64,000 bases of DNA from Segetibacter koreensis DSM 18137 (GCF_000374045.1 NZ_KB893322.1:62305-126304), one strand, 5' to 3'. Shown: positions 26,626 through 35,958, counted from the first letter of the stretch. Notes: generated from the letters alone by a model not told the origin. Numbers and translations are program-made.

Positions 26626-27348
26626 GGTTAGCGGAATTTATGTTTATCACAATTAGGTAAAGCACTTATACAAGCTTCTTCTTTCTTATCGAAAGAGTAG
26701 AAAGCGTTACAATAATTGTAATCATTATAAAAAAGAAATGCAGTTATTCTTCGATCTTATTTACCCATAACGACCATTATATATTTAATTCTAAACGAAC
26801 CGATTTCATTTTTTATCCTATATAATTTTTGCATTTCTACATTTTGTCTTGTCTTCATAGCTATTACGGATTTGTTCTTTTGCAAAAGACAAAAGAAGAA
26901 CAACAGAGAACAGGGCCTATATGTATTGCTGCCTAGTCCTATTTTTTATTCTCATATGAAATAGAATAAGACGGAAATTCTTAAAGTATTTCAGAGTATT
27001 GGATAATCTTTTTTTCAAGAAGAATGAGTTTGGCGAACAGCAAGGATTATGCCAGAGATCTTACTTAAAGTCTTCTTTATATATGTATTACGCTTAATAT
27101 AAATGCCTGAATATTGGCGCAAGTTTGAAATATCCTTTTCGAATGTATTTGGGAGAGTACAAAAACAAAAGGAAATTTAAATAAGACTTTTGAACCAACA
27201 GGTGGAAGTAGTAATGAAAATGAATTACAATTTGTACAAAGGGCTATAAAAAAGCTGGCAGGGCTAAAAGGGTCACACTCTTTTTGATATGACCAGAATA
27301 TTTCCCGGCAGAAACAGAATATACAGTGAAAGATACCTTTAAAAAATA
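26626..27348. other. 720 bases without a supported gene
   Basis: AT-rich spacer upstream of the glycan cassette. It should contain the cassette promoter. A minus-strand TATAAT at about 26729-26734 is present, but this is not the usual Bacteroidota form. On the plus strand at 27129-27287 an open frame without a start codon reads like protein (FEPTGGSSNENELQFVQRA) and could be the remnant of a gene. Nothing else is recognised. Confidence 0.5.
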
Positions 27349-27386
27349 ACCGCAACTGCTTTCTTTATATATGTAGCAGTTGCGGT
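27349..27386 (-). terminator. terminator of the DHS-like gene
   Basis: Perfect 12-base inverted repeat (27349-27360 and 27375-27386) around a 14-base loop. On the minus strand it is followed by a T-rich run (TTATTTTTT). It lies about 95 bases after the stop of the gene at 27481-28455. Confidence 0.8.
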
Positions 27387-27480
27387 ATAAACCCTGAAAT
27401 GAATTATACAGATTGTAGCAAAGATTTTAATAGCAATTTCCTGATTTTAAACTAAAAAGGAAACAGTAAGCTCGTTCTAA

Positions 27481-28455
27481 TTACAATCCTAGTATATAGG
27501 CAAATATCAGTGGAACTACTATGGTAGCGTCACTTTCTACGATAAACTTAGGTGTATGAATGTCTAGTTTTCCCCAGGTAATCTTTTCATTGGGAACAGC
27601 GCCGCTGTAGCTTCCGTAACTCGTTGTACTATCGCTAATTTGGCAGAAATAACTCCAGAAAGGGATTTCGTGCATTTCAAGGTCCTGGTACAGCATAGGA
27701 ACAACACAAATGGGAAAGTCTCCTGCAATACCACCGCCAATCTGGAAAAAACCGATTCCTTTTCCTGCACTATTGTGGCGATACCAGTCGCTGAGCCAGA
27801 CCATATACTCAATGCCGCTCTTCATAGTGCTTGCTTTCAGCTCACCTTTTACCACGTAGCTGGCAAAAATGTTACCCATCGTACTGTCTTCCCAACCGGG
27901 AACAATGATAGGAAGGTTTTTCTCAGCTGCCGCAATCATCCAGCTATGCTCTTCAGGTATCTCATAATTCTCTTTCATGACCCCGCTCAGAAGCAACTTG
28001 TACATGTATTCATGTGGAAAATACCGCTCGCCTTTATCCTCTGCATCTTTCCATATTTTATGTATGTGCCTTTGAATACGTCTAAAAGCCTCCTCCTCAG
28101 GAATACAAGTATCTGTTACGCGGTTATAACCATTCTCGAGCAATTCCCATTCTTCTTTAGGGCTTAGTTCACGATAGTTGGGCACTCTTTTATAATGGGT
28201 ATGTGCAACAAGGTTCATAATATCTTCCTCAAGGTTTGCACCTGTACAGCTGATTATTTGTATTTTGTCCTCGCGTATCATTTGCGCCAGCGAAATGCCC
28301 AGTTCTGCAGTACTCATTGCACCAGCTAAAGAAACAAGCATTTTTCCACCTTCAAGAAGATGAGTTTCATATCCTTTTGCTGCGTCAACCAATGCAGCAG
28401 CATTAAAGTGTCGGTAATGATGTTGTATAAATTGAGAAACAGGCCCTTTATTCAT
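27481..28455 (-). CDS. deoxyhypusine synthase family protein without catalytic Lys
   Basis: 324-residue cytoplasmic protein of the deoxyhypusine synthase fold. Family landmarks: LAGAMSTAELGISLAQMI, ISCTGANLEEDIM, IIVPGWEDSTMGNIFASYV, then IGGGIAGDFPI, ITWGKL and VESDATIVVPLIFAYIL. In eukaryotic DHS the motif is GGGVVKHHI with a Lys that carries the butylimine intermediate; here the equivalent position is Gly245. Bacteria have no eIF5A, and other bacterial members make homospermidine or have unknown roles. NAD and polyamine chemistry is a reasonable guess, but classical DHS catalysis is unlikely. Single gene with a TACTTTTG box upstream and a strong terminator downstream. Confidence 0.85.
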   Translation of the reverse strand: MNKGPVSQFIQHHYRHFNAAALVDAAKGYETHLLEGGKMLVSLAGAMSTAELGISLAQMIREDKIQIISCTGANLEEDIMNLVAHTHYKRVPNYRELSPKEEWELLENGYNRVTDTCIPEEEAFRRIQRHIHKIWKDAEDKGERYFPHEYMYKLLLSGVMKENYEIPEEHSWMIAAAEKNLPIIVPGWEDSTMGNIFASYVVKGELKASTMKSGIEYMVWLSDWYRHNSAGKGIGFFQIGGGIAGDFPICVVPMLYQDLEMHEIPFWSYFCQISDSTTSYGSYSGAVPNEKITWGKLDIHTPKFIVESDATIVVPLIFAYILGL

Positions 28456-28472
28456 ATATTGAAATTTGGCTG

Positions 28473-28480
28473 CAAAAGTA
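28473..28480 (-). promoter_or_regulatory. putative -7 box of DHS-like gene (TACTTTTG)
   Basis: Minus-strand TACTTTTG fits the TAnnTTTG consensus and lies about 18-25 bases before the start codon, implying a very short leader. The -33 element is weak. Confidence 0.45.
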
Positions 28481-28518
28481 ACTCAATTGAATATAAAGAC
28501 AGGTTAATAAAGACGAAA

Positions 28519-28549
28519 AAAGATGCCCCAATCGCTTGGTGACATCTTT
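28519..28549 (-). terminator. terminator of PepSY-like gene
   Basis: On the minus strand: AAAGATG, a small bulge, CCAA, loop GCGA, TTGG, then CATCTTT and further T residues. Arms are at 28519-28525 and 28543-28549. It lies about 20 bases after the stop of the gene at 28570. Confidence 0.75.
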
Positions 28550-28569
28550 AAATCAGTTTTTATCTGAAG

Positions 28570-29007
28570 TTATTTTTTTGTTTTTTGAAACATCGACACC
28601 TGGTTGCAGTCACTTACTTTAAGAATTACAGATTCTTTTTCATTTTCGCCTGAAATATAGTAGGAAACCTCATCAAAACCATCAAACCGGATAGCTTCTT
28701 TTACATTGTAGCCGTCGAACATTTTGGCAAAAGTTCTTTTAGCGTTTATAGGCAATTCATCCAGCTGTATACTTTTGCTGCTGGCAATAATATCCCCACT
28801 GGAGTTGTAAAAAATTTCTCTTTTTGTATTGCCTTCTTTAAAACTTGCCTTTGAGTAATCATCGGTTACAACCCATTTTACGTTAGAGGCTCCTTTAAAT
28901 TCAACATTAAAATTTGCAAGTATTATAGAACTCAACTTTTTAGGTGTCGCGAAAGCTGCACCACCAACTGCAATCGCTATTAATGCAGTAATAAATAATT
29001 TTTTCAT
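28570..29007 (-). CDS. secreted PepSY-like protein
   Basis: 145-residue exported protein of unknown function. The signal peptide is MKKLFITALIAIAVGGAAFA. The mature part resembles the small PepSY-like (DUF2874/BLIP-like) proteins common in Bacteroidota: FNVEFKGASNVKWVVTDDY, KASFKEGNTKREIFYNSSGD, LPINAKRTFAKMFDGYNVKEA. The frame is open 45 codons upstream, but the ATG at 29007 starts the signal peptide. It may bind or inhibit something in the periplasm; no partner is visible. Confidence 0.75.
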   Translation of the reverse strand: MKKLFITALIAIAVGGAAFATPKKLSSIILANFNVEFKGASNVKWVVTDDYSKASFKEGNTKREIFYNSSGDIIASSKSIQLDELPINAKRTFAKMFDGYNVKEAIRFDGFDEVSYYISGENEKESVILKVSDCNQVSMFQKTKK

Positions 29008-29419
29008 GATAAAGGTTGTTAGTGTTTGTTTTAATGTTTGCTCTTGCAGAGTTAAAATTATAGCGATCGCGAACGTGCTACAATACATTTGTGATGAGCG
29101 TTGTGTGTAAAAAAATAATGGATTGACAACAATAACAATCAACTACAGGTAATGACTTGAAACCGTGGACCGGTAAGGGTTGAGTGAGAATAAGAAGAAT
29201 ATTTTAAAGGGAAGTATTTTAAATAATCCCTATCCATCCGATGCAAAAACTTGATGAACGGTAAGTACACTCCTTGTTTAGCTAAAATTGATAGAAAAAT
29301 TATAGAATAAACTACTGGTAAAGTTTATCACTTTGAATCCTGTTTCAAGGTTTTTGTGTTAAATAAAACTGAACCGCTTTGTTGTTTATTTAATAGTGAG
29401 AATATTCGCCTAAATACAT
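29008..29419. other. intergenic, 410 bases, no gene seen
   Basis: Spacer between the PepSY-like gene and the DUF2007 gene on the same strand. Just upstream of the PepSY-like gene, a minus-strand TTG followed by about 18 bases and TATAATTTT (around 29050-29078) could be its promoter. No clear terminator for the DUF2007 gene and no coding frame were found. Confidence 0.4.
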
Positions 29420-29629
29420 TTAATTTGATAAGCCCTGTTCTAACAATTGCCTTGCGATATCTTTTAAATGAGTAGGAACATATAATTCAATATCCCCAAA
29501 ATTTAGATAACTACTATCCTGTTTATTCAATATCATTACAGGCACATTATTTTCTTCCAGCATTCCTTTTATAATGCTGGCTTCTGGCAGGTTGCGTGTA
29601 GAATATAAAAGGTACCATTTTTCTGTCAT
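29420..29629 (-). CDS. DUF2007 domain protein
   Basis: 69-residue protein matching the DUF2007 'putative signal transducing protein' fold: LYSTRNLPEASIIKGMLEENNVPVMILN, DIELYVPTHLKDIARQLL. Such small proteins are common in Bacteroidota and of unknown function. Its ATG overlaps the TGA of the CPBP protease gene (ATGA), so the two are translationally coupled. Confidence 0.85.
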   Translation of the reverse strand: MTEKWYLLYSTRNLPEASIIKGMLEENNVPVMILNKQDSSYLNFGDIELYVPTHLKDIARQLLEQGLSN

Positions 29630-30552
29630 GCTATATAATCATTCTCGTCATTCGTAACAATTTCAGGAAAATCTTCATCGCTTTTCCTTTTAATAAAAAA
29701 GATTATTCCAACTCCTATCACACCACTCAATAATGCTCCGTACAAGGGAACAGAAATATCATCACCGGCAAGTCTTTTTAGAAGAGAGCTGCTGTCTGCG
29801 TAATAAACAGACAAGACTGCAAAAGCATTATTTATAAAATGGATAGTAATAGTGTACCAGAGATTGCGGGTCACATGATAAACAGTTCCTAATAAAAGAC
29901 CAAGTGTAAAAATGGGCAGCAGTTTAAAGAAAGTTCCATGCAGTAAGCCAAAGACTAAAGAAGATACAAGAATCGCTAACCACGGTTTTTGACTCATACG
30001 AAGTAATGCTTTTTGCAATGAACCTCTGAAAAACAGTTCTTCACCAATGGCTGGCAACAAAGCCATAATAAACAGGTTAATCAGCAGATCTTTAAAAGTT
30101 TTCATTTGTAAAAAAACCTTAAGAGCCCGGTTGTATACAGCCTCCATTTCTTCAAGTGTTTTTTGCAAAGAACCAAATTTAGTGTGGGCATTTATTTCTC
30201 CCAGCCATCCTATAAAAGGCTGAATGCAGAATAATAAAGCCACTGATGCAAAAAATAATACGGGTGTAACACTTTTTTGTATCCCTATGTATGGCAAAGC
30301 TTTGGGAGAAGAATAATAACCAAAAAATAAGGCAGGAAAAATAAATGATATAATTGAGCCTGTTAATTGTGCCCACTTAAATTTATTAATTATAGCGGTA
30401 GAAACAATAGTATTTTTATCAAGTAGCACACTGCTAATATCGTTAAAGAAAAAAGATGAAATAGCATAATCAACCAAAAAAAAACCGCCGGCCAGTGCCA
30501 GGAAAACTAAAAACTGAATGGCAGGAGGCTGATATTTTAAGTAAGTGTTCAT
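29626..30552 (-). CDS. CPBP family intramembrane protease
   Basis: 308-residue integral membrane protein with about eight hydrophobic spans. The CPBP (CAAX protease/bacteriocin-processing, ABI) motifs are present: EELFFRGSLQKALL (paired Glu and Arg), LVFGLLHGTFFKLLP and IHFINNAFAVLSVYY. The family are glutamic intramembrane proteases with many roles. The direct overlap with the DUF2007 gene suggests the small protein may act together with it. The start ATG at 30552 is followed by a charged segment and the first span. Confidence 0.87.
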   Translation of the reverse strand: MNTYLKYQPPAIQFLVFLALAGGFFLVDYAISSFFFNDISSVLLDKNTIVSTAIINKFKWAQLTGSIISFIFPALFFGYYSSPKALPYIGIQKSVTPVLFFASVALLFCIQPFIGWLGEINAHTKFGSLQKTLEEMEAVYNRALKVFLQMKTFKDLLINLFIMALLPAIGEELFFRGSLQKALLRMSQKPWLAILVSSLVFGLLHGTFFKLLPIFTLGLLLGTVYHVTRNLWYTITIHFINNAFAVLSVYYADSSSLLKRLAGDDISVPLYGALLSGVIGVGIIFFIKRKSDEDFPEIVTNDENDYIA

Positions 30553-30677
30553 AAATCAGGAAAAAATAACAGTGTAAGTTTGCATTTTTAAAAAGAGGCG
30601 CAAGATACAAGGATGTTACTTATATACAAGAGGCAGTCGCTAATGTTTGCAAGCCTTAAAGGATTTAACACAGAACC

Positions 30678-31715
30678 ATGATAACTATTGGAAATATACA
30701 ATTACCGGGCTTTCCGCTTTTGCTGGCACCTATGGAAGATGTGAGCGATCCGCCCTTTCGAGCAGTTTGCAAAGAGAATGGCGCAGATCTTATGTACACC
30801 GAATTTATTAGCAGTGAAGGTTTAATTCGTGACGCGATTAAAAGCAGGAAAAAGCTTGATATTTTCGACTATGAGAAACCTGTTGGAATACAGATTTTCG
30901 GGGGCGATGAAGATAGTCTTGCCATGGCTGCTAAAATTGTAGATGTTACTAACCCTGATCTATTGGACATAAATTTTGGATGTCCGGTAAAAAAAGTTGC
31001 CTGCAAAGGTGCAGGAGCAGGTGTGTTAAAAGATATCGATTTGATGGTAAGGCTAACGGATGCGGTAGTAAGGTCTACCAGTTTGCCTGTAACAGTAAAA
31101 ACAAGATTAGGTTGGGACGAGAACACAAAAAATATAGAGGAAGTAGCAGAACGGCTGCAGGATGTGGGAATTAAAGCATTGGCAATACACGGACGTACTC
31201 GCAGCCAAATGTATAAAGGCGAAGCAGATTGGTCACTTATAGCTAAAGTAAAAAATAATCCACGCATTAACATTCCCATATTTGGTAACGGTGATATTGA
31301 CAGTCCTCAAAAAACACTGGAATATAAAAACCGTTACGGCGTAGATGGCATAATGATAGGCCGCGCTGCAATAGGTTACCCGTGGATTTTCAGGGAAATT
31401 CAACATTATTTAAAGACTGGTGATTTGCTACCTGCACCGACTGTTGAAGAAAGAATTGCGGTAAGTAAAAATCATTTGCGAAAGTCGGTCGAATGGAAAG
31501 GAGCTGTTGTAGGCATAAACGAAATGCGTCGCCATTATTCAAATTACCTTAAAGGGCTACCGGGAATTAAAGAATTTAGAAACCGCCTGGTTGTATTAAA
31601 AGAATTAGAAGAGGTTGAAGCCGTACTTGATGAAGTGCAACAGTATTATCAGGGATTTGAAATTGACAGGTCACCAATTGTTTTGGAGAACTATCATGAG
31701 CATTGCGCTATTTAG
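30678..31715 (+). CDS. dusB: tRNA-dihydrouridine synthase
   Basis: FMN-dependent enzyme that reduces uridine in tRNA D-loops, 345 residues. TIM-barrel motifs: LLLAPMEDVSDPPFRAVC with the FMN site, IQIFGGDEDSLAMAA, DINFGCPVKKVACKGAGAG with the catalytic Cys, VTVKTRLGWDENTKN, IHGRTRSQMYKGEADW and PIFGNGDIDS followed by GIMIGRAAIGYPWIF. The C-terminal helical domain has MRRHYSNYLKGLPG. The DusB subgroup is the usual one in Bacteroidota; no fis gene follows. Divergent from the CPBP gene. Confidence 0.94.
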   Translation: MITIGNIQLPGFPLLLAPMEDVSDPPFRAVCKENGADLMYTEFISSEGLIRDAIKSRKKLDIFDYEKPVGIQIFGGDEDSLAMAAKIVDVTNPDLLDINFGCPVKKVACKGAGAGVLKDIDLMVRLTDAVVRSTSLPVTVKTRLGWDENTKNIEEVAERLQDVGIKALAIHGRTRSQMYKGEADWSLIAKVKNNPRINIPIFGNGDIDSPQKTLEYKNRYGVDGIMIGRAAIGYPWIFREIQHYLKTGDLLPAPTVEERIAVSKNHLRKSVEWKGAVVGINEMRRHYSNYLKGLPGIKEFRNRLVVLKELEEVEAVLDEVQQYYQGFEIDRSPIVLENYHEHCAI

Positions 31716-32033
31716 CAATACAAGTATCGAAACATAAAGGCCCTTTTATTACACAATGGAAAAAGAAGGTTTATAAGCGTATAATCAAATTTTTAAGAAT
31801 ATGATTTCAAAAAAGTTTCCTGTAAAATCAATTTCTTCTACACTTTGATAACTCTTTTGACAAGGCTTTGTTTTGCTTGCACATACTGATTTTTTCTATC
31901 CTGAATTTATTTTTGTTCTCAATTTTATATATTCATTCTTTTTAACCGGAAAAAAAATAGTTTACCTTTCCTTTGTTTTTTCAAAAAATGAATTTATCTT
32001 GATAATCAATTTAGATCTTTTAATTTTTTTGTT
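31716..32033. other. AT-rich leader region before the CBS gene
   Basis: About 320 bases, strongly AT-rich and rich in T-runs. A TTTT at about 31938-31942 followed by TACCTTTC at about 31962-31969 is near the Bacteroidota consensus and could drive the CBS gene and perhaps the nuo genes. Overlapping open frames here look like chance AT-rich translations. Confidence 0.35.
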
Positions 32034-32462
32034 ATGGGAACCGTTAAAAATCTCTTGCAAAAAAAAGGCACTATTGTCCATTCTGTTAGCCCCGACAGTT
32101 CTGTCTACGATGCACTTGAAGTTCTTGAAAGTAAAAATTTAGGAGCGCTGGTAGTAGTAGAGGACCAAACCCTCATTGGCATTTTCACTGAACGTGATTA
32201 TGCACGCAAAGTAGTTTTGAAAGGCCGTTCTTCTAAAGACACTTTAGTTAGAGATATAATGACGGATCGTCCTATATATGTAACCCCTGATAATACTATC
32301 GACGATTGTATGCAAATCATGACAGATAAATTTATCCGTCATCTACCAGTACTGGACAATAGCAAACTGGTAGGCGTTATTTCTATTGGTGACGTTGTTA
32401 AGTATGTGATTGAAGAAAAGAATTTTATTATTGAAAATCTTGAACATTATATAGTGAGCTAA
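32034..32462 (+). CDS. CBS domain pair protein
   Basis: 142-residue stand-alone pair of CBS domains, residues about 8-65 and 75-135 (KGTIVHSVSPDSSVYDALEV, LIGIFTERDYARKVVLKGRS; RDIMTDRPIYVTPDNTIDDC, LPVLDNSKLVGVISIGDVV). Such proteins bind adenine nucleotides, SAM or NADH and act as sensors. It ends 68 bases before nuoA in the same direction, so it could be cotranscribed with complex I and sense energy state, but this link is only positional. Confidence 0.88.
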   Translation: MGTVKNLLQKKGTIVHSVSPDSSVYDALEVLESKNLGALVVVEDQTLIGIFTERDYARKVVLKGRSSKDTLVRDIMTDRPIYVTPDNTIDDCMQIMTDKFIRHLPVLDNSKLVGVISIGDVVKYVIEEKNFIIENLEHYIVS

Positions 32463-32530
32463 TGATATTGTTTTTAGTAAGGAAAACAACGAAGTAAGGA
32501 TCAACTATAGATAGTACAAAAAGAACAGAT

Positions 32531-32959
32531 ATGCCAGGAAACGAAACGTTGAGCAACCTATGGCCACTGCTGTTATATGCAGCCATAGTTGCTTTTTTGC
32601 TCACAGCCATTCTACTTTTATCGTACTTTTTAGGGCAACATCACCAGGATAGAGCTACCCGCCTTCCTTATGAAGGGGGTATACAACAGTCAGGTTCTGC
32701 CCGTTTGCGTTTTTCTGCCCAGTTTTACCTTGTAGCAATGCTTTTTGTAATATTTGATGTAGAAGCCGTATTTATAATGTTATGGGCTTTGGGGTTTTAT
32801 GAACTGGGATGGGCCGGGTATATAGGAGCAGCATTTTTTATAGCACAATTAGTCGTCGTTTTAATATATGAATGGGGTATTGGAGCTTTAAATATTGGAC
32901 CTGATACCCGTGCAATTTTTAAAGCGTACAATCGCTTGAAAACAAACAAAGCAGTATAA
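32531..32959 (+). CDS. nuoA: NADH-quinone oxidoreductase subunit A
   Basis: Small membrane subunit of proton-pumping complex I, 142 residues, three spans. The family signature is complete: LPYEGGIQQSGSARLRFSAQFYLVAMLFV, with FDVEAVFIMLWAL in the second loop and span. It helps form the link between the peripheral arm and the membrane arm around the quinone site. First gene of the nuo operon. Confidence 0.95.
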   Translation: MPGNETLSNLWPLLLYAAIVAFLLTAILLLSYFLGQHHQDRATRLPYEGGIQQSGSARLRFSAQFYLVAMLFVIFDVEAVFIMLWALGFYELGWAGYIGAAFFIAQLVVVLIYEWGIGALNIGPDTRAIFKAYNRLKTNKAV

Positions 32960-33061
32960 GAATATCACTTGGGAATTGCCCTTTAGATTGGAGATAGTTA
33001 GTACGAAATTCTCTAACCTTTTGAGATAACACTATTTTTCCTAAACCGTAACTCCTCTCCC

Positions 33062-33067
33062 GGAGGT
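33062..33067 (+). promoter_or_regulatory. strong Shine-Dalgarno before nuoB
   Basis: GGAGGT lies nine bases before the nuoB ATG. Such a full match to the anti-SD is unusual among the starts in this window, most of which lack a clear site. It supports the ATG at 33077. Confidence 0.6.
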
Positions 33068-33076
33068 GGGAACATC

Positions 33077-33715
33077 ATGAATTGGTGGTTATCAAAAACA
33101 AATAATGCAACCGGTAAAGTCACAGGCACAGGCACTATGGAAGAAGCTGTCAGCAAGAGCATAATGCTAACCTCGATGCAAAGCCTTTTAGCCTGGGGAC
33201 GAAGCAATTCTTTGTGGCCCTTTCACTTTGGTTTGAGTTGTTGTTTTGTTGAGATGGCGACAAGTATAACAAGCAAATATGACGTAGCAAGGTTTGGAGC
33301 AGAAGTTATACGTGGTACTCCACGTGAAGCAGATGTAATGGTAATTGCGGGAACGGTCTTTATCAAAATGGTACCAATTATAAAGCGCCTGCACGAGCAG
33401 ATGATGGAACCCAGATGGATAATTTCGATGGGTAGTTGCGCCAATAGCGGTGGTATGTATGATATTTATAGCGTAGTACAGGGAGTAGATAAATTTTTGC
33501 CGGTAGATGTATATGTACCTGGCTGTCCTCCACGACCCGATGCTTTTATGCAAGGCTTGGTATTGCTTTCGAAAGCTGTCCGCGAGGAAAAGCGACCACT
33601 AAGCTGGACAATCGGCGAACAGGGAGTGATTAAACCAGATATGCAACCAATGAAAGAGCAAAGAAGAGAAGAGCGAATGGGAATGGTAAACTTCAGACCA
33701 ATAGATGAAATTTAA
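33077..33715 (+). CDS. nuoB: NADH-quinone oxidoreductase subunit B
   Basis: Peripheral-arm subunit carrying iron-sulfur cluster N2 next to the quinone. 212 residues. The four ligands are present: the adjacent pair Cys55-Cys56 (LSCCFVEMA), Cys121 (MGSCANSGG) and Cys150 (VPGCPPRPD). The region [21 protein letters not shown] is also typical. The N-terminal 20 residues and the C-terminal tail after EKRPLSW are less conserved. Confidence 0.97.
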   Translation: MNWWLSKTNNATGKVTGTGTMEEAVSKSIMLTSMQSLLAWGRSNSLWPFHFGLSCCFVEMATSITSKYDVARFGAEVIRGTPREADVMVIAGTVFIKMVPIIKRLHEQMMEPRWIISMGSCANSGGMYDIYSVVQGVDKFLPVDVYVPGCPPRPDAFMQGLVLLSKAVREEKRPLSWTIGEQGVIKPDMQPMKEQRREERMGMVNFRPIDEI

Positions 33716-34031
33716 ATAAATAGCTACTTTTCAGAATCATAATTTTAGAATTGTAAGTATTGTGAGAACCTATATTTAAAGGGATAACAAACAACTTAGA
33801 AACTAACAAATCGACAACTTGCACCCAACATAGTACTAACCTGTGATTTATTGCCTGAAAGGCTAGATAAGCTTTAATAATAATATTTATAACAAGTGAA
33901 GCACCACTATGTGATATGGTGGACTCTAGCGCATAGTAGCGTAATCGATTTACTAAGTCTCATTTATTTCAAATAATGCCGGTGAAGTATAAAACATCAA
34001 ACGATAACTATTGACTTGTTAACTTATATGA
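33716..34031. other. nuoB-nuoCD spacer, no gene seen
   Basis: A 316-base spacer inside the nuo operon, longer than expected for cotranscribed genes. I see no coding frame. A short imperfect hairpin is possible around the CACCA/TGGTG pair near 33910-33930. No copy of the repeat families found elsewhere in the operon was recognised here. Confidence 0.5.
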
Positions 34032-35780
34032 ATGCCAGCCTCTGACCTCATATTACAAGATTTGCAACAATGCTTTGGCGTTGAAACTTTTCAATTGCAA
34101 AATACGGTCGATGATATCCTTACTTTATGGCTATCAAAAAATAAAGTTGTTCCCGTTATTGATAACTTGAAGTCATCTGTATCCCAACCATTTAATCTTC
34201 TCTACGACATTTGTGGAATAGATGAACGCGACAAGGCTAAAAAGAACGGCCTTCCTTCGAAAGATTTTACCATAGTTTATCATTTATTCTCTTTTGAGCG
34301 CAACGCTTTCATTCGATTAAAAGTTGGACTGGAAGGCGAATACCCTTCGTTGCCTTCTATCTGTTCTATTTTTAAAAATGCAAACTGGTACGAGCGGGAA
34401 GTGTTTGATATGTTCGGTATTCGTTTTGAAGGGCATCCTCACCTCCAACGTATTTTAATGCCGCTGTCATGGAAGGGATATCCTTTGAGAAAAGAACATC
34501 CGGCAAGAGCAACAGAAATTGGTCCTTTTAAATTATACGACGAATTGCAGGACCGCGAACAAGACGCTTTGGAATTTAAACCCGAAGAATGGGGCATGCA
34601 AAGAGAAACCGATGATGCCGATTTTATGTTTCTTAATATCGGTCCTCAACATCCGGGTACACATGGAGTGCTAAGAATTGTTTTGCAACTGGATGGCGAA
34701 GACATCGTAGACGCTGTACCCGAGATAGGTTTTCATCACCGCGGAGCGGAAAAGATGGGCGAACGACAAAGTTGGCATACCTACATTCCATACACCGACC
34801 GCGTTGATTACCTCGGAGGCGTCATGAACAATCTCGCCTACTTATTGGCAGTAGAAAAACTCGCAGGCATAGAAGTGCCCGACAGGGTAAAAGTAATTCG
34901 CGTAATGCTTTGCGAACTTTTTCGAATCAACAGTCATCTTGTATGGTTTGGCACATTTGCACAGGACCTGGGACAACTCTCACCTGTATTTTACATGTTT
35001 ACCGACAGGGAAAAAGTATTTGATATTATCGAAGCAGTCTGTGGTGGTCGAATGCATCCCAACTGGTTTAGGATTGGCGGTGTAGCACAGGACCTTCCGA
35101 ACGGTTGGGATGGACTTGTCAGGGACTTTGTAAATTATTTTCCCAAAAAACTAGTCGAGTATACCAACATGGTTCTTCGTAACAGCCTCTTTAAAGCCCG
35201 TACAAAAGGTATCGGCATTTATACGCTGGAAGAAGCAATCGAATGGGGCGTTACAGGACCGGGTCTAAGAGCTTGTGGATTTGACTGGGATTTTAGAAAA
35301 AAACGTCCTTATTCTGGTTACGACATGTTTGATTTTGATATTCCGGTAGCACAAAACGGTGATTGTTTTGACCGCGCAGTTGTGCGTGTTGAGGAAATGC
35401 GTCAGAGCCTGCGAATAGTTGAACAGTGTTTGAATAATATGCCTGAAGGCAGTTATAAAGCAGACCATCCGCTTACAACCCCGCCTTTAAAGAAACATAC
35501 AATGCAGGATATTGAAACGCTGATAACTCACTTTTTGAGTGTTAGCTGGGGGCCGGTGATTCCACCAGGAGAAGCCATGAGTTGTATTGAAGCAACTAAA
35601 GGCGCAAACAGTTATTACCTCACAAGCGATGGTAATACTTCACCTTATCGTTCACGTATTCGCACTCCATCGTTTCCGCATATGCAGATGGTGCCTTATA
35701 TCAGTAAAGGATATACAGTTGCGGATCTATTATCAATACTGGGGAGTGTGGATTATGTGCTTGCGGATATTGATAGGTAA
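34032..35780 (+). CDS. nuoCD: NADH-quinone oxidoreductase fused subunits C and D
   Basis: Fusion of the 30-kDa (NuoC) and 49-kDa (NuoD) subunits, 582 residues. Residues 1-170 are NuoC with [21 protein letters not shown] and [18 protein letters not shown]. Residues about 190-582 are NuoD, starting [16 protein letters not shown] with the quinone-site His, then [33 protein letters not shown] and the end [19 protein letters not shown]. The fusion is the arrangement of the E. coli enzyme. The C-terminal LADIDR is the usual end. A repeat starts directly after the stop. Confidence 0.96.
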   Translation: MPASDLILQDLQQCFGVETFQLQNTVDDILTLWLSKNKVVPVIDNLKSSVSQPFNLLYDICGIDERDKAKKNGLPSKDFTIVYHLFSFERNAFIRLKVGLEGEYPSLPSICSIFKNANWYEREVFDMFGIRFEGHPHLQRILMPLSWKGYPLRKEHPARATEIGPFKLYDELQDREQDALEFKPEEWGMQRETDDADFMFLNIGPQHPGTHGVLRIVLQLDGEDIVDAVPEIGFHHRGAEKMGERQSWHTYIPYTDRVDYLGGVMNNLAYLLAVEKLAGIEVPDRVKVIRVMLCELFRINSHLVWFGTFAQDLGQLSPVFYMFTDREKVFDIIEAVCGGRMHPNWFRIGGVAQDLPNGWDGLVRDFVNYFPKKLVEYTNMVLRNSLFKARTKGIGIYTLEEAIEWGVTGPGLRACGFDWDFRKKRPYSGYDMFDFDIPVAQNGDCFDRAVVRVEEMRQSLRIVEQCLNNMPEGSYKADHPLTTPPLKKHTMQDIETLITHFLSVSWGPVIPPGEAMSCIEATKGANSYYLTSDGNTSPYRSRIRTPSFPHMQMVPYISKGYTVADLLSILGSVDYVLADIDR

Positions 35781-35827
35781 TGTCTGAACTGGGATGGTGG
35801 GATGAGTGGGATTTATGGGAAATGAAA
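35781..35827 (+). repeat. intergenic repeat family A, copy 1
   Basis: Begins TGTCTGAACTGGGAT directly after the nuoCD stop and ends in GTGGGATTTATGGGAAATGAAA. It matches the segment at 36523-36561 except for a 7-10 base insertion. Sequences of this GTCTGAACT type are scattered between genes in many Bacteroidota genomes. Confidence 0.7.
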
Positions 35828-35850
35828 CAAGAATAAACACTGAATAATGA

Positions 35851-35873
35851 GGCACGTTCACGAAGAATGTGCC
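35851..35873. repeat. small hairpin next to repeat B
   Basis: GGCACGTTC, five-base loop, GAATGTGCC: nine-base arms with one G-T pair. It directly adjoins the palindromic repeat that follows and may be part of the same element or a processing site in the nuo transcript. Confidence 0.5.
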
Positions 35874-35958
35874 GTCATTGCGAGGAGGAACGACGAAGCA
35901 ATCTGATGACAAAATGATGAGACTGTCAAGTTAAATAGCAGATTGCTTAGTGACGGAA
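35874..35958. repeat. palindromic intergenic repeat family B, copy 1
   Basis: About 85 bases with ends related as an inverted repeat: left GTCATTGCGAGGAGGAACGA followed by CGAAGCAATCTG, right CAGATTGCTTAGTGACGGAAC. The right arm is degenerate compared with copies 2 and 3. Shape and size fit a REP/MITE-like element. Confidence 0.75.

Noticed and set aside
26729-26734. Minus-strand TATAAT upstream of the glycan cassette
   Set aside because: This is the E. coli-type -10, not the Bacteroidota TAnnTTTG type, and is expected by chance in AT-rich DNA.
27129-27287. Plus-strand open frame with protein-like FEPTGGSSNENELQ
   Set aside because: There is no start codon in frame and it is only 52 codons long; at best a gene remnant.
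31873-32142. 89-codon hydrophobic plus-strand frame overlapping the CBS gene
   Set aside because: AT-rich chance translation in another frame; the CBS protein frame is clearly the real one.
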